A DNA stretch of 64,000 nt from an uncultured Treponema sp. (GTDB lineage Bacteria > Spirochaetota > Spirochaetia > Treponematales > Treponemataceae), in contig CAMCRZ010000003.1 in NCBI GenBank assembly GCA_945877425.1, positions 62,001 through 126,000 on the forward strand, read 5' to 3'. Below, one piece after another: positions 1-8,136 of the stretch. How positions within the stretch are numbered: the stretch's first letter is position 1; each line of letters opens with the position of its first letter. The notes beneath the pieces are model-generated. The model made no database searches, was not told the DNA's origin, and was given only the letters and a program-made list of their open reading frames with translations. A program made the position numbers and the translations under genes.

Positions 1-3000
1 GTTTTTATGCCGCTTTCAGTTTCAATTGTAATTGTTTCAGTGTTGTCCGTTTTTTTGCCGTACTTTGTCTGAATAGAATTGATATTGTTGTCGTACAGAT
101 ATTTGCCGACACAGCGGATTGCATTTCCAGCCATTTTTCCTTCAGTACCATCAAGGTTAAAGAAACGCATTTTTGCATCAGCTGCAGTTGAACTTTCTAT
201 TAAAACAAGCGAGTCTGCACCAATTCCACCGTTGTGTCTGTCACAAAGGCGAACAGCAAGACCTGCAGGATTTGGAATTTCCTGATTAATTCCATTGATA
301 ACAATAAAGTCGTTTCCTGTTGAATCCATTTTGCAGAAGCTGATTTTCTGTTTTGTATCAGAAAGCTGGTTTATGTCAACAAGACCAACGTTTTCTGCTG
401 AATACTTTGACTTAAGGCAGTTAGCTATTGCGTTTGCTGTATCAATTGCAGTTAAACAAGGAATGTCTCTTTCTACAGCGTGACGGCGCATTTTAACAGA
501 GTCGGCTCTAGGATCTCTGCCTTTTGCTGAAGTTGAAATTACGTAATCAATTTTTCCTGAATCAAGAAGAGTTAAAAGGTTGTCGTTTGGATTTTCGTGG
601 ATTTTATTTACAACTTCTACTTCCATTCCAAAGTCACGTAAAGTTTCAGCGTTACCTTCTGTGGCGTAAAGCTTAAAGCCCATATCGTAGAATTTTCGTG
701 CTAAGTCCGGAAGTTCAAATCTGTCTGTTTTACGAACACTGAAAAGTACTCCGCCAGAACGCTTCATATTGTAGCCAGCACCAATCAGTCCTTTAAAAAC
801 AGCTTCTTCCATTGTAGATGCAATTCCAAGAACTTCACCAGTTGATTTCATTTCCGGTCCAAGATGCGTATCAACGTCCATAAGCTTTTCGAAACTGAAC
901 ACCGGAACTTTTACTGCAAAATATGGCGGCAAACGGTAAAGTCCTGTACCAAAGCCAAAACTGCTTAACTTTTCACCAAGCATTGCCCTGACTGCAAGTT
1001 CAACCATTGGAACGCCTGTAACTTTGCTGATGTAAGGAACAGTTCGGCTTGAGCGAGGATTTACTTCAATAATGTACAAATCATTGTTGTAAATAAGATA
1101 CTGAATGTTTACGAGACCTTTTGTTCCCAAAGCAAGTGCAAGTTCACGAGACTGATTTATAATCTTTTCGCGAAGAATATCGTTTAAGTTCCAGCTTGGG
1201 TAAACTGCAATAGAGTCGCCTGAATGAATACCTGTTCTTTCAACGTGCTCCATAATGCCTGGAATAAGAATGTCTTTTCCGTCACAAATTGCATCAACTT
1301 CAAGTTCAGTTCCCATCATATACTGATCTATAAGAACCGGATTTTTTATTCCTTGTGCCAGAATTATTTTCATATACTCTTTAACATCATCATCGTTAAA
1401 GGCAATAATCATATTCTGTCCGCCAAGAACGTAACTTGGTCTAAGCAAAACCGGATATCCAAGTATTTTTGTTGCTTCAAGAGCTTCTTTTTCTGTAAAA
1501 ATAGTAAGACCTTTTGGCCTGTTAATGTGCAGACGTTCGCAAAGTTCTTCAAAACGCTCTCTGTCTTCGGCAAGGTCAATTGCATCAGCGCTTGTTCCAA
1601 GAATAGGAATTCCCTGTTCGTCAAGGAAATTTGCAAGTTTAATGGCTGTCTGTCCGCCAAATGCAACTACAACACCAAGAGGCTTTTCTGTGTTAATAAC
1701 GCTCATTACATCTTCAGGCGTAAGAGGTTCAAAGTAAAGTCTGTCTGAAGTGTCAAAGTCTGTGGAAACTGTTTCCGGATTGTTGTTGATTGTAACTACA
1801 TCATAACCAAGCTTTTTAAGTGACCATACGCACTGAACGCTTGCATAATCAAATTCAATTCCCTGACCAATTCTGATTGGACCTGAACCAAGAACAATGA
1901 TTGTTCCTTTTGACGACTTTTTGCCTTTTTTGTTTCTAAGCTCAAGGAATTCTTCTGCTTCATTTGCCTGATTGTATCCGCCGTAGAAATAAGGAGTTTC
2001 TGCGTTAAATTCACCGGCACAAGTATCAACCATTTTGTAAGTAGACGGAATATGAGCAAGTTTTCCCTGCTTAACAAGTTTTGCTGCCTGTTTTGCATCT
2101 TTTATGATTCCGCCTGAACCTGGAATTTTTACACCAGAAAGCTGTTCAATTACTTTGTCTGGATAGCCGTAATTTTTTGCTGCCTTATACAATTCTGGAG
2201 TAAGCTGAATTTTTCCTTCAGACTGTTTTATTTCAGCAAGCTGCTTTTCCATATCAGCAAGGTTTTTCAAATGAGCAAGGAACCATACGTCAATTTTTGT
2301 AACATCATGAATTTCTTCTATAGTCATAATGCTGCGTTTAATTGCCTGGAAAATTGCAAACAATCTCTGGTCTGTACATTCTCCTACACGGCGCTTAATA
2401 TTTTCGTCACTTTCTTCTTCAAAAACAGGAAGATTTAAACTGCTTACACCAATTTCTGCACCACGAGCGGCTTTCATAATAGCCATTTCAAAATTTTCAC
2501 CGATAGCCATTACTTCGCCAGTTGCTTTCATTTGAGTGCCAAGTTTTCTTGCTGCATAAACGAATTTGTCAAACGGAAATTTCGGCATTTTTACTACAAC
2601 GTAATCAAGAACAGGCTCAAAGCAAGCTGCAGTCTTTTTTGTAACAGCGTTAGGAATTTCATCAAGTGTATAACCAATGGCAATTAAAGTTGCAACTTTT
2701 GCAATAGGATAACCTGTTGCTTTTGAAGCTAATGCTGAAGAACGGCTTACACGCGGATTTACTTCAATAACAGCATACTCAAAAGAATCAGGGTTAAGCG
2801 CAAACTGACAGTTACATCCGCCTTCCATTCCTAAAGATGAAATTATATTAAGTGATGCTGTACGAAGCATCTGATATTCTTTGTCACTTAAAGTAACTGC
2901 CGGAGCTATAACGATAGAATCGCCTGTATGAACACCAACTGGATCAAAGTTTTCCATTGAACAGACAGTTATAACGTTTCCCGCACTGTCACGAACTACT

Positions 3001-3659
3001 TCAAACTCTATTTCTTTCCAGCCTGAAATGCATTTTTCTACAAGGATTTGATGTATTGGAGAACGATGCAAACCGTTATGTGCTATTTCGTCAAATTCAG
3101 CTTCGTTGTAAGCAATGCCGCCGCCAGTTCCGCCTAAAGTAAATGCAGGACGAATGATTGCAGGAAATCCGATTTTATTCTTTACGAAATCAAGTGCATC
3201 TTCGTAATCAGTTACAACTTTTGAAGGAATACACGGTTCGCCTATAGATTCCATTGTATCTTTGAACATCTGACGGTCTTCAGCTTTGTCGATTGTTTCA
3301 GGTTTTGCTCCAAGAAGACGGACATTGTGTTCTTTCAAAAATCCGCTCTTTTCAAGTTCCATGCAAAGTGTTAAGCCAGTTTGTCCGCCTAATGATGATA
3401 AAATTGAATCCGGCTTTTCTTTTTCAATAATGCGCTGAATTGTTTCCGGAATAAGCGGTTCTATGTAAATATGGTCTGCCATTGCATGATCTGTCATTAA
3501 AGTTGCAGGATTTGAGTTAACAAGAACAACTTCAAGTCCCTGCTCTTTTAACGCTTTGCAAGCCTGTGAACCAGCATAGTCAAACTCTGCAGCCTGACCA
3601 ATAATGATAGGACCAGAACCAATCACCATAACCTTATGAATTTCCGGATTTAAAGGCAT
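1..3659 (-). CDS. carB: Carbamoyl-phosphate synthase large subunit fused in frame to diaminopimelate epimerase (3' end cut by window)
   Basis: The CarB part makes carbamoyl phosphate for pyrimidines and arginine from glutamine-derived ammonia, bicarbonate and 2 ATP. It starts MPLNPEIHKVMVIGSGPIII; the second synthetase half begins near residue 575 (TIIVLGSGPIRIGQ) and the MGS-like domain covers about 970-1095. The frame does not stop there. It continues through a short linker into KMDSTGNDFIVING and then GGIGADSLVLIESS, the N-terminus of DapF, from about residue 1106 to the window edge (residue 1219). The frame was checked codon by codon across the junction, and the ORF track shows no closed ORF from this start, so the frame is open to position 1. 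CarB alone is usually about 1070 residues. The first catalytic Cys site of DapF reads MAGNAIRC. The start follows a GGGAG ribosome site. carA lies 4.5 kb away on the same strand. Confidence 0.93.
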   Translation of the reverse strand, partial: MPLNPEIHKVMVIGSGPIIIGQAAEFDYAGSQACKALKEQGLEVVLVNSNPATLMTDHAMADHIYIEPLIPETIQRIIEKEKPDSILSSLGGQTGLTLCMELEKSGFLKEHNVRLLGAKPETIDKAEDRQMFKDTMESIGEPCIPSKVVTDYEDALDFVKNKIGFPAIIRPAFTLGGTGGGIAYNEAEFDEIAHNGLHRSPIHQILVEKCISGWKEIEFEVVRDSAGNVITVCSMENFDPVGVHTGDSIVIAPAVTLSDKEYQMLRTASLNIISSLGMEGGCNCQFALNPDSFEYAVIEVNPRVSRSSALASKATGYPIAKVATLIAIGYTLDEIPNAVTKKTAACFEPVLDYVVVKMPKFPFDKFVYAARKLGTQMKATGEVMAIGENFEMAIMKAARGAEIGVSSLNLPVFEEESDENIKRRVGECTDQRLFAIFQAIKRSIMTIEEIHDVTKIDVWFLAHLKNLADMEKQLAEIKQSEGKIQLTPELYKAAKNYGYPDKVIEQLSGVKIPGSGGIIKDAKQAAKLVKQGKLAHIPSTYKMVDTCAGEFNAETPYFYGGYNQANEAEEFLELRNKKGKKSSKGTIIVLGSGPIRIGQGIEFDYASVQCVWSLKKLGYDVVTINNNPETVSTDFDTSDRLYFEPLTPEDVMSVINTEKPLGVVVAFGGQTAIKLANFLDEQGIPILGTSADAIDLAEDRERFEELCERLHINRPKGLTIFTEKEALEATKILGYPVLLRPSYVLGGQNMIIAFNDDDVKEYMKIILAQGIKNPVLIDQYMMGTELEVDAICDGKDILIPGIMEHVERTGIHSGDSIAVYPSWNLNDILREKIINQSRELALALGTKGLVNIQYLIYNNDLYIIEVNPRSSRTVPYISKVTGVPMVELAVRAMLGEKLSSFGFGTGLYRLPPYFAVKVPVFSFEKLMDVDTHLGPEMKSTGEVLGIASTMEEAVFKGLIGAGYNMKRSGGVLFSVRKTDRFELPDLARKFYDMGFKLYATEGNAETLRDFGMEVEVVNKIHENPNDNLLTLLDSGKIDYVISTSAKGRDPRADSVKMRRHAVERDIPCLTAIDTANAIANCLKSKYSAENVGLVDINQLSDTKQKISFCKMDSTGNDFIVINGINQEIPNPAGLAVRLCDRHNGGIGADSLVLIESSTAADAKMRFFNLDGTEGKMAGNAIRCVGKYLYDNNINSIQTKYGKKTDNTETITIETESGIK

Positions 3660-3687
3660 AATATTTCTCCCGAATTTTTATAACGTT

Positions 3688-3819
3688 TTAATTTATTTTG
3701 CAAAAAAAAACTGAACCCGCAAAAACGAATTCAGTCAACATTTCCACAAAAAAAACAATAGCACCACCATTAGAGCAAAGAATATGTTTAATCAAATTGC
3801 AATTAGTTACGTGCTTCAT
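3688..3819 (-). CDS. Putative 43-residue leader peptide of carB
   Basis: A short ORF begins about 5 nt after the predicted transcription start and runs through the whole terminator hairpin ahead of carB, stopping 28 nt before the carB ATG. It contains a run of eight U in the RNA (positions 3748-3755) that encodes Val-Phe-Phe just upstream of the hairpin. There is no Shine-Dalgarno, so translation would be leaderless. The layout copies the E. coli pyrBI leader (44 residues, read through the attenuator), which is established for pyrimidine control; the function here is inferred. A shorter alternative (ATG within the same leader, ending in TGA at the hairpin base) also exists. Confidence 0.5.
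   Translation of the reverse strand: MKHVTNCNLIKHILCSNGGAIVFFVEMLTEFVFAGSVFFCKIN
3702..3735 (-). terminator. Intrinsic terminator or attenuator in the carB leader
   Basis: On the minus strand ACTGAATTCG pairs with CGGGTTCAGT (10 bp including two G-U pairs) around the loop TTTTTG and is followed by at least eight T. It lies between the carB promoter and the carB start, where no upstream minus-strand gene needs a terminator, so it is best read as an attenuator. Confidence 0.75.
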
Positions 3820-3830
3820 ATTGAAAATAA

Positions 3831-3859
3831 AGTATATAGTAAAAAAACACTTTATACAA
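3831..3859 (-). promoter_or_regulatory. Promoter for carB leader and carB
   Basis: Minus strand -35 TTGTAT (3854-3859), 17-bp spacer, -10 TATACT (3831-3836). The predicted start near 3824 is about 5 nt ahead of the leader ORF. The rest of the 318-bp carB-hutH gap holds a small TGCGG-TTTT-CCGCA hairpin at about 3878-3891 and the strong hutH ribosome site; nothing else was recognised. Confidence 0.6.
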
Positions 3860-3977
3860 TGCTTTTTTCAAACAAGATGCGGTTTTCCGCAAGTACAAGT
3901 GCCATTCCTGTAAGCAAAACCGTACTACCACAAAAGCAAATATTCCGTTAAAATATCCCACTAACAAAGGGGGAAAA

Positions 3978-5552
3978 ATGAAAACTGTAAAAGGCCAGGA
4001 CTTAACAATAGAAGACGTATGTGATGTTGCTTATAAAAACGAAGAAGTAACTTTGCCGGAAGATAAATCTTTTTGGGAAACACTTGAAAAATCACGGAAA
4101 TTTCTTGAAGACTACATTGCCACAGGAGTTCCAACTTACGGCGTTACAACAGATTTCGGAGACAGCTGCCACAATCAGATTAGCGTAGACAAAGCAGGTG
4201 AACTTCAGCGAGATATATGCACATACCACGGAATTGGTTTAGGCCCGAAGTTTGATCACGAAACAGGAAGAGCAGTTATACTTGCAAGATTAAACGGAAA
4301 CGTAAAAGGCGGACATTCAGCAATAAGACCGGAACTTGCCAAAATGATGGTTACGCTTTTAAACAAAGACATTATTCCTGTAATACCGCAGCTTGGTTCA
4401 GTAGGAGCTTCCGGAGATTTAACACCACTTTCTTATTTAGCAGCCGTAATTATGGGCGAAAGAAATGTTTACTACAAAGGAAAAATATGTCCGGCAAAAG
4501 AAGCATTTGAAGCAGAAAACATCAAACCCTTGCCAATAGAAGCAAAAGAAGGTCTTGCCTTAATGAACGGCACAAGCGTTATGACAGCAGTTGCAGCACT
4601 TGCCTGGAAAAAGGCAGAACGTCTTGCAAAAATTTCAGACTTCCTTACAGCAGTAACTTCAGAAATTACACGTGGAAAAGATACGCCTTTTGTAGCAAAA
4701 GTAAGTGAAATAAAAAACCACAAAGGTCAATGCGAAAGTGCATCTTACATTTACAACATTATAAAAGATTCAAAACGTGTCTTTAAGTACGAAGATTTTT
4801 TGAAAACGCAGATTGAAAGTTTAAACGGAAAAAGTTTTATTGCCCAGCAGAATAAAATCCAGGACAGATATTCCATTCGCTGTGCACCTCAAATCAACGG
4901 CGTTTACAGAGACACTTTGCGTTTTGCCAGAGATTTGATTACAGAAGAACTTAATTCAGCAAACGACAATCCTCTTGTAGACATTGAAGCTCAAAGGCTT
5001 TACAACACAGGCAATTTTTACGGCGGACACATTTGCGCTGCCTGTGATTATATGAGAACTGCACTTGCAAACATTTCTGATTTATCCGACAAACAGGCTG
5101 AAGTAATTATTGACGGAAAATTCAACGGATTAACAGAAAACTTAATTCCATTTACTCCATCAGATCATCCAAGAGCAGGTTTACGGTTAGGATTTAAAGC
5201 TGCACAGATTACAATAAGTGCAATTCGTGGAGAAGTAATGAGTTACTGTTTCCCAATTTCACTTACAAGCCAGCCAACAGAAGCATTAAATCAGGACAAA
5301 GTTTCTATGGGAACAATCAGCGCAAGAAAATGGGCTGAACAAATAGACTTAGTGTTCCTGCAGTTTGCCACACATCTTTTAGCAGCAATGCAGGCCGTAG
5401 ATTTAGCAGGAAAAAATGATTTTTCTCCGTTTACAAAAAAAGTTCATGATGAAGTAAGGAAACTTTCTGCTTTTGTAGAAGACGACCGTGAACTTGACGC
5501 CGAAGCAACATCAACAGCACAATGGCTAAAGACAACAGAATTGTTTGCATAA
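3978..5552 (+). CDS. hutH: Histidine ammonia-lyase (aromatic amino acid lyase family)
   Basis: Predicted to deaminate L-histidine to trans-urocanate in the cytoplasm, the first step of histidine breakdown. The 524-residue protein carries the ASG triad at residues 144-146 (GSVGASGDLTPLS), which cyclises to the MIO electrophile. The substrate loop reads TYHGIGLG where classical HutH has SHAAGVG; the selectivity His is kept. The N-terminal motif is YGVTTDFGDS instead of the usual YGVNTGFG. These differences leave open tyrosine lyase or an aminomutase, but His at the selectivity site favours HAL or TAL over PAL. A strong AAAGGGGG ribosome site precedes the ATG. No hutU, hutI or hutG is adjacent. 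Confidence 0.85.
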   Translation: MKTVKGQDLTIEDVCDVAYKNEEVTLPEDKSFWETLEKSRKFLEDYIATGVPTYGVTTDFGDSCHNQISVDKAGELQRDICTYHGIGLGPKFDHETGRAVILARLNGNVKGGHSAIRPELAKMMVTLLNKDIIPVIPQLGSVGASGDLTPLSYLAAVIMGERNVYYKGKICPAKEAFEAENIKPLPIEAKEGLALMNGTSVMTAVAALAWKKAERLAKISDFLTAVTSEITRGKDTPFVAKVSEIKNHKGQCESASYIYNIIKDSKRVFKYEDFLKTQIESLNGKSFIAQQNKIQDRYSIRCAPQINGVYRDTLRFARDLITEELNSANDNPLVDIEAQRLYNTGNFYGGHICAACDYMRTALANISDLSDKQAEVIIDGKFNGLTENLIPFTPSDHPRAGLRLGFKAAQITISAIRGEVMSYCFPISLTSQPTEALNQDKVSMGTISARKWAEQIDLVFLQFATHLLAAMQAVDLAGKNDFSPFTKKVHDEVRKLSAFVEDDRELDAEATSTAQWLKTTELFA

Positions 5553-5594
5553 CAAAATCAATATGACACTATAAAACTGACAGGAAAGCATAAA

Positions 5595-5774
5595 ATGGAC
5601 GACCAGGAATATTACACTAAAATGAGAGAGCACAATCTGAACAAGAATTACAGCTGGCTTCCCAAGAAAAAATCACCTGCAGAAAACTACAGTAAGTGGA
5701 AAATCCAGCAGGGAACAGAAGACGCTGAAATGCTTGTAGAAAAGAATTCTCCGGAAGACTCTTCGGAAAACTGA
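5595..5774 (+). CDS. Small hypothetical protein, 59 residues
   Basis: A short ORF below the track cutoff, ATG at 5595 with AGGAAA about 8 nt upstream, 42 nt after hutH and 52 nt before the phosphatase gene. The product is highly charged and hydrophilic (MDDQEYYTKM..., a KKK patch, acidic C-terminus) with no membrane segment or Cys. No family is recognised. Its position between two same-strand genes and its ribosome site support a real gene; codon use looks like the neighbours. Confidence 0.55.
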   Translation: MDDQEYYTKMREHNLNKNYSWLPKKKSPAENYSKWKIQQGTEDAEMLVEKNSPEDSSEN

Positions 5775-5826
5775 TGAAGAAAACACGGCACTTCTAAAAA
5801 TCAAGTAACAGTGGTGGTATACAAAA

Positions 5827-6471
5827 ATGAATATTTACTTTATGCGTCATGGTGAAACTGAATGGAACAAAGAGCAGCGTATTCAGGGTTCAACAGACAT
5901 TCCTTTAAATCAAAACGGCATAGACCTTGCGCAAAAAACATCAGATTTGCTTTATCAGAATAACATTTCATTTGATTTAATTTACACAAGTCCGCTTATA
6001 CGTGCTGCTAAAACTGCTGAAATAATGAACTGCCATTCCAGCGCCAGAATCATTCACGAAGAGCGCATAAAAGAATTTGTATTTGGAGAAGCAGAAGGAA
6101 TAACTTACACTGAACTCAGGACAAATCCAAAATTCTGCAACTTAAAAAACTGGTTTCTAAATCCAATTGAATACAAAGACGAACTTGGAGCAGAAAGCTT
6201 TAATCATTTTTTTTCAAGAATTGAATCTTTTCTCGAAAGTTTAAAGGAACTTGAAAAAGAACAGCAAAGTATTGCTCAGGAAAATCAAATAAAAAATATT
6301 CTGATTGTCTGTCACGGCGGAGTTGTTCGAGGACTTTTAAAAGTTATGACAAACTGTTCCGTACAGGAATTTGCAAAAACAAAAATTCCAAACTGCGGAA
6401 TAAATCTTGCAACTCTTAACAACGGAAAATTTAAAATTGAATATACAGCTAGAATTTTCAGCGAAATTTAA
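5827..6471 (+). CDS. Histidine phosphatase family protein (phosphoglycerate mutase-like)
   Basis: A 214-residue branch-1 histidine phosphatase. The RHG motif stands at residues 7-9 (MRHGETEWN) with the nucleophile His8, and the second catalytic His is in VCHGGVVRG near residue 163. The RIQGSTDIPLNQNG stretch is typical of the GpmB/CobC-like group, which are mostly phosphatases of small metabolites and not true mutases. Substrate cannot be told. It is followed 17 nt later by a lipoprotein gene and may be cotranscribed with it. Confidence 0.85.
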   Translation: MNIYFMRHGETEWNKEQRIQGSTDIPLNQNGIDLAQKTSDLLYQNNISFDLIYTSPLIRAAKTAEIMNCHSSARIIHEERIKEFVFGEAEGITYTELRTNPKFCNLKNWFLNPIEYKDELGAESFNHFFSRIESFLESLKELEKEQQSIAQENQIKNILIVCHGGVVRGLLKVMTNCSVQEFAKTKIPNCGINLATLNNGKFKIEYTARIFSEI

Positions 6472-6488
6472 CAAACAATGGAGTCTTT

Positions 6489-8135
6489 ATGAAAAAAATT
6501 AAAGCACTACTTTTTATAATTTCTGTTTCATTAGTTTTAGGAATTTCAGCATCATGTTCAACAGATTCATCTTCTTCGGAAAGTTCTGATTTAGATTATT
6601 CGTTAGTTACAAAACCTTCTCTTTTAGAAGAAACAACCGGCGGATTTTCTCAAGTAAGGCTTTACTCACAGTCAAAAGATGATTTGTCAAAATACAATTT
6701 CCAAAGCACTAAAATAGTTTCGCCTTACCACACAGCAATAGAAAACCTTGATTATTTCAGAACATTGCTTTCTGAAAGCGATGCATCAAATTTATACGGA
6801 TTTTATCTGGAAGGTATTACTCAAAAAGATTCCATTGTAAACGCTTTTTATTCAAGAAACAAAGTAACGCTTAAATTTAAACTGTCTGCAGAAGACTCTG
6901 AAGAAAATACAAATCAGGTTTTTGAAGGATATTACGGACGCACTTTTTTACAATCAGAATTTAAACTTCATCAGCCTGAAAACACAGATGAACAGAATTT
7001 CATTGGCTGGGTTGAAGAGTCAGATTACAATTCCGGCTCTTTTGATGACAAAATAAAAACTAATTCCCAAGTTTCTTCAATTTTCCCTGCAGAAGACAAA
7101 ACATACATTGCATATTACCGCAACAAGACACACACAATCACTTACCAAATCGACGCTGAATATTCATCATCAACAGTCAGCTCAAAAACTGTAAGCGACG
7201 AAACTCCACTTTCTGCAGAACAACTTCCTGTAATTTACGCTGATGTAAACGACACTTACTACTTTGGAGGATGGTCTCTTAACCAGAACAGTGAAGTTTT
7301 AACAGTTGCAGATAATTTTAAAGTAACAGACAACTTGACTTTAACAGCAAATTGGATTGCAAAATCAACAGTTACAACTAAAACTACCGCTGAAACAGGC
7401 GACATTGTTCTTGAAGACGGTTCGTACGTTTCTCCGGAAAATTTCATTAAAGGGCTTACGGCTGTTGCAATTATTTTCCGCACTGCTGATGAAGACAACT
7501 CAACCGCACCGCTTGGTCTGGGAACGGTTCAAGGTTCTTCATTAAACTGGGCTTCTGCAGATACATTCGGCTGCAGCAACGAAACCGAAAGTTTAAACTG
7601 CAAAATTGAAGGCGTAGACGAAAACAGCATCTACACATTATCAGGAACAACAGACGGAAGCACATCATGGTCATCTTTAATAACTGATTACGAAACTTCC
7701 GGCTCATCATTAACATCACCGAAAGTAGCTTCAGAAAAGGAAAAATATCAGGCATTTAATTTCTGCCTTTCTTATGGAGAAAAATACAATTTAGCTGACT
7801 CAATTAAAGAAAACTGGTACCTTCCAACTCTAAGTGAATTCTACTGCATTTACGAAAATCTTGATGCAATAAATTCAAGTCTTAAAAAAGCTGGTGCAGA
7901 ACAAATTTCAAGTTCAAACTTCTACTGGACAAGTTCAACTTTCGGCGGAATTAATGCAGGCTTAGACTCAGACACAATTTCTGAAATTCAAGAAGCCCTT
8001 ACTAATTCCGACTGCGACTTTGCTTCTTTAAGCACAAAACTTTATGCTTACTCTTATTGTGTTCCTTTAAATTCAGTAAAACTTAACAAAAGAACAAACA
8101 ACACAAACAAAACCTGCACAATAAGAAAGTTTTAA
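6489..8135 (+). CDS. Lipoprotein with InlB B-repeats and a C-terminal DUF1566-like domain
   Basis: A 548-residue surface or periplasmic lipoprotein. The signal peptide ends in GISASC with Cys23 as likely lipidation site, then a Ser-rich stretch. Two regions (about 118-180 and 218-290) show the Listeria-Bacteroides/InlB B-repeat pattern, ending NFIGWVEE and YYFGGWSLN...LTANW. The C-terminal part has ENWYLPTLSEFYCIYENL and later FYWTSSTFGG, as seen in DUF1566-type domains of gut bacteria. Such proteins are usually cell-surface adhesin-like; no enzymatic role is visible. The gene ends 1 nt before the convergent carA stop, with no terminator between. Confidence 0.75.
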   Translation: MKKIKALLFIISVSLVLGISASCSTDSSSSESSDLDYSLVTKPSLLEETTGGFSQVRLYSQSKDDLSKYNFQSTKIVSPYHTAIENLDYFRTLLSESDASNLYGFYLEGITQKDSIVNAFYSRNKVTLKFKLSAEDSEENTNQVFEGYYGRTFLQSEFKLHQPENTDEQNFIGWVEESDYNSGSFDDKIKTNSQVSSIFPAEDKTYIAYYRNKTHTITYQIDAEYSSSTVSSKTVSDETPLSAEQLPVIYADVNDTYYFGGWSLNQNSEVLTVADNFKVTDNLTLTANWIAKSTVTTKTTAETGDIVLEDGSYVSPENFIKGLTAVAIIFRTADEDNSTAPLGLGTVQGSSLNWASADTFGCSNETESLNCKIEGVDENSIYTLSGTTDGSTSWSSLITDYETSGSSLTSPKVASEKEKYQAFNFCLSYGEKYNLADSIKENWYLPTLSEFYCIYENLDAINSSLKKAGAEQISSSNFYWTSSTFGGINAGLDSDTISEIQEALTNSDCDFASLSTKLYAYSYCVPLNSVKLNKRTNNTNKTCTIRKF

Positions 8136-8136
8136 T

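Noticed and set aside
1224-1748. 174-residue plus-strand ORF and other ORFs within 1-3659
   Set aside because: They lie opposite or out of frame to the continuous carB-dapF frame, whose motifs are clear. The real gene is missing from the track because it is open at the window edge.
3698-3913. 71-residue plus-strand ORF in the carB-hutH gap
   Set aside because: It is the reverse of the carB promoter, leader and terminator; no ribosome site and unlikely composition.
3978-5552. A complete histidine-utilisation operon around hutH
   Set aside because: Neighbours are a small protein, a histidine phosphatase and a lipoprotein; no urocanase, imidazolonepropionase or formiminotransferase is present.
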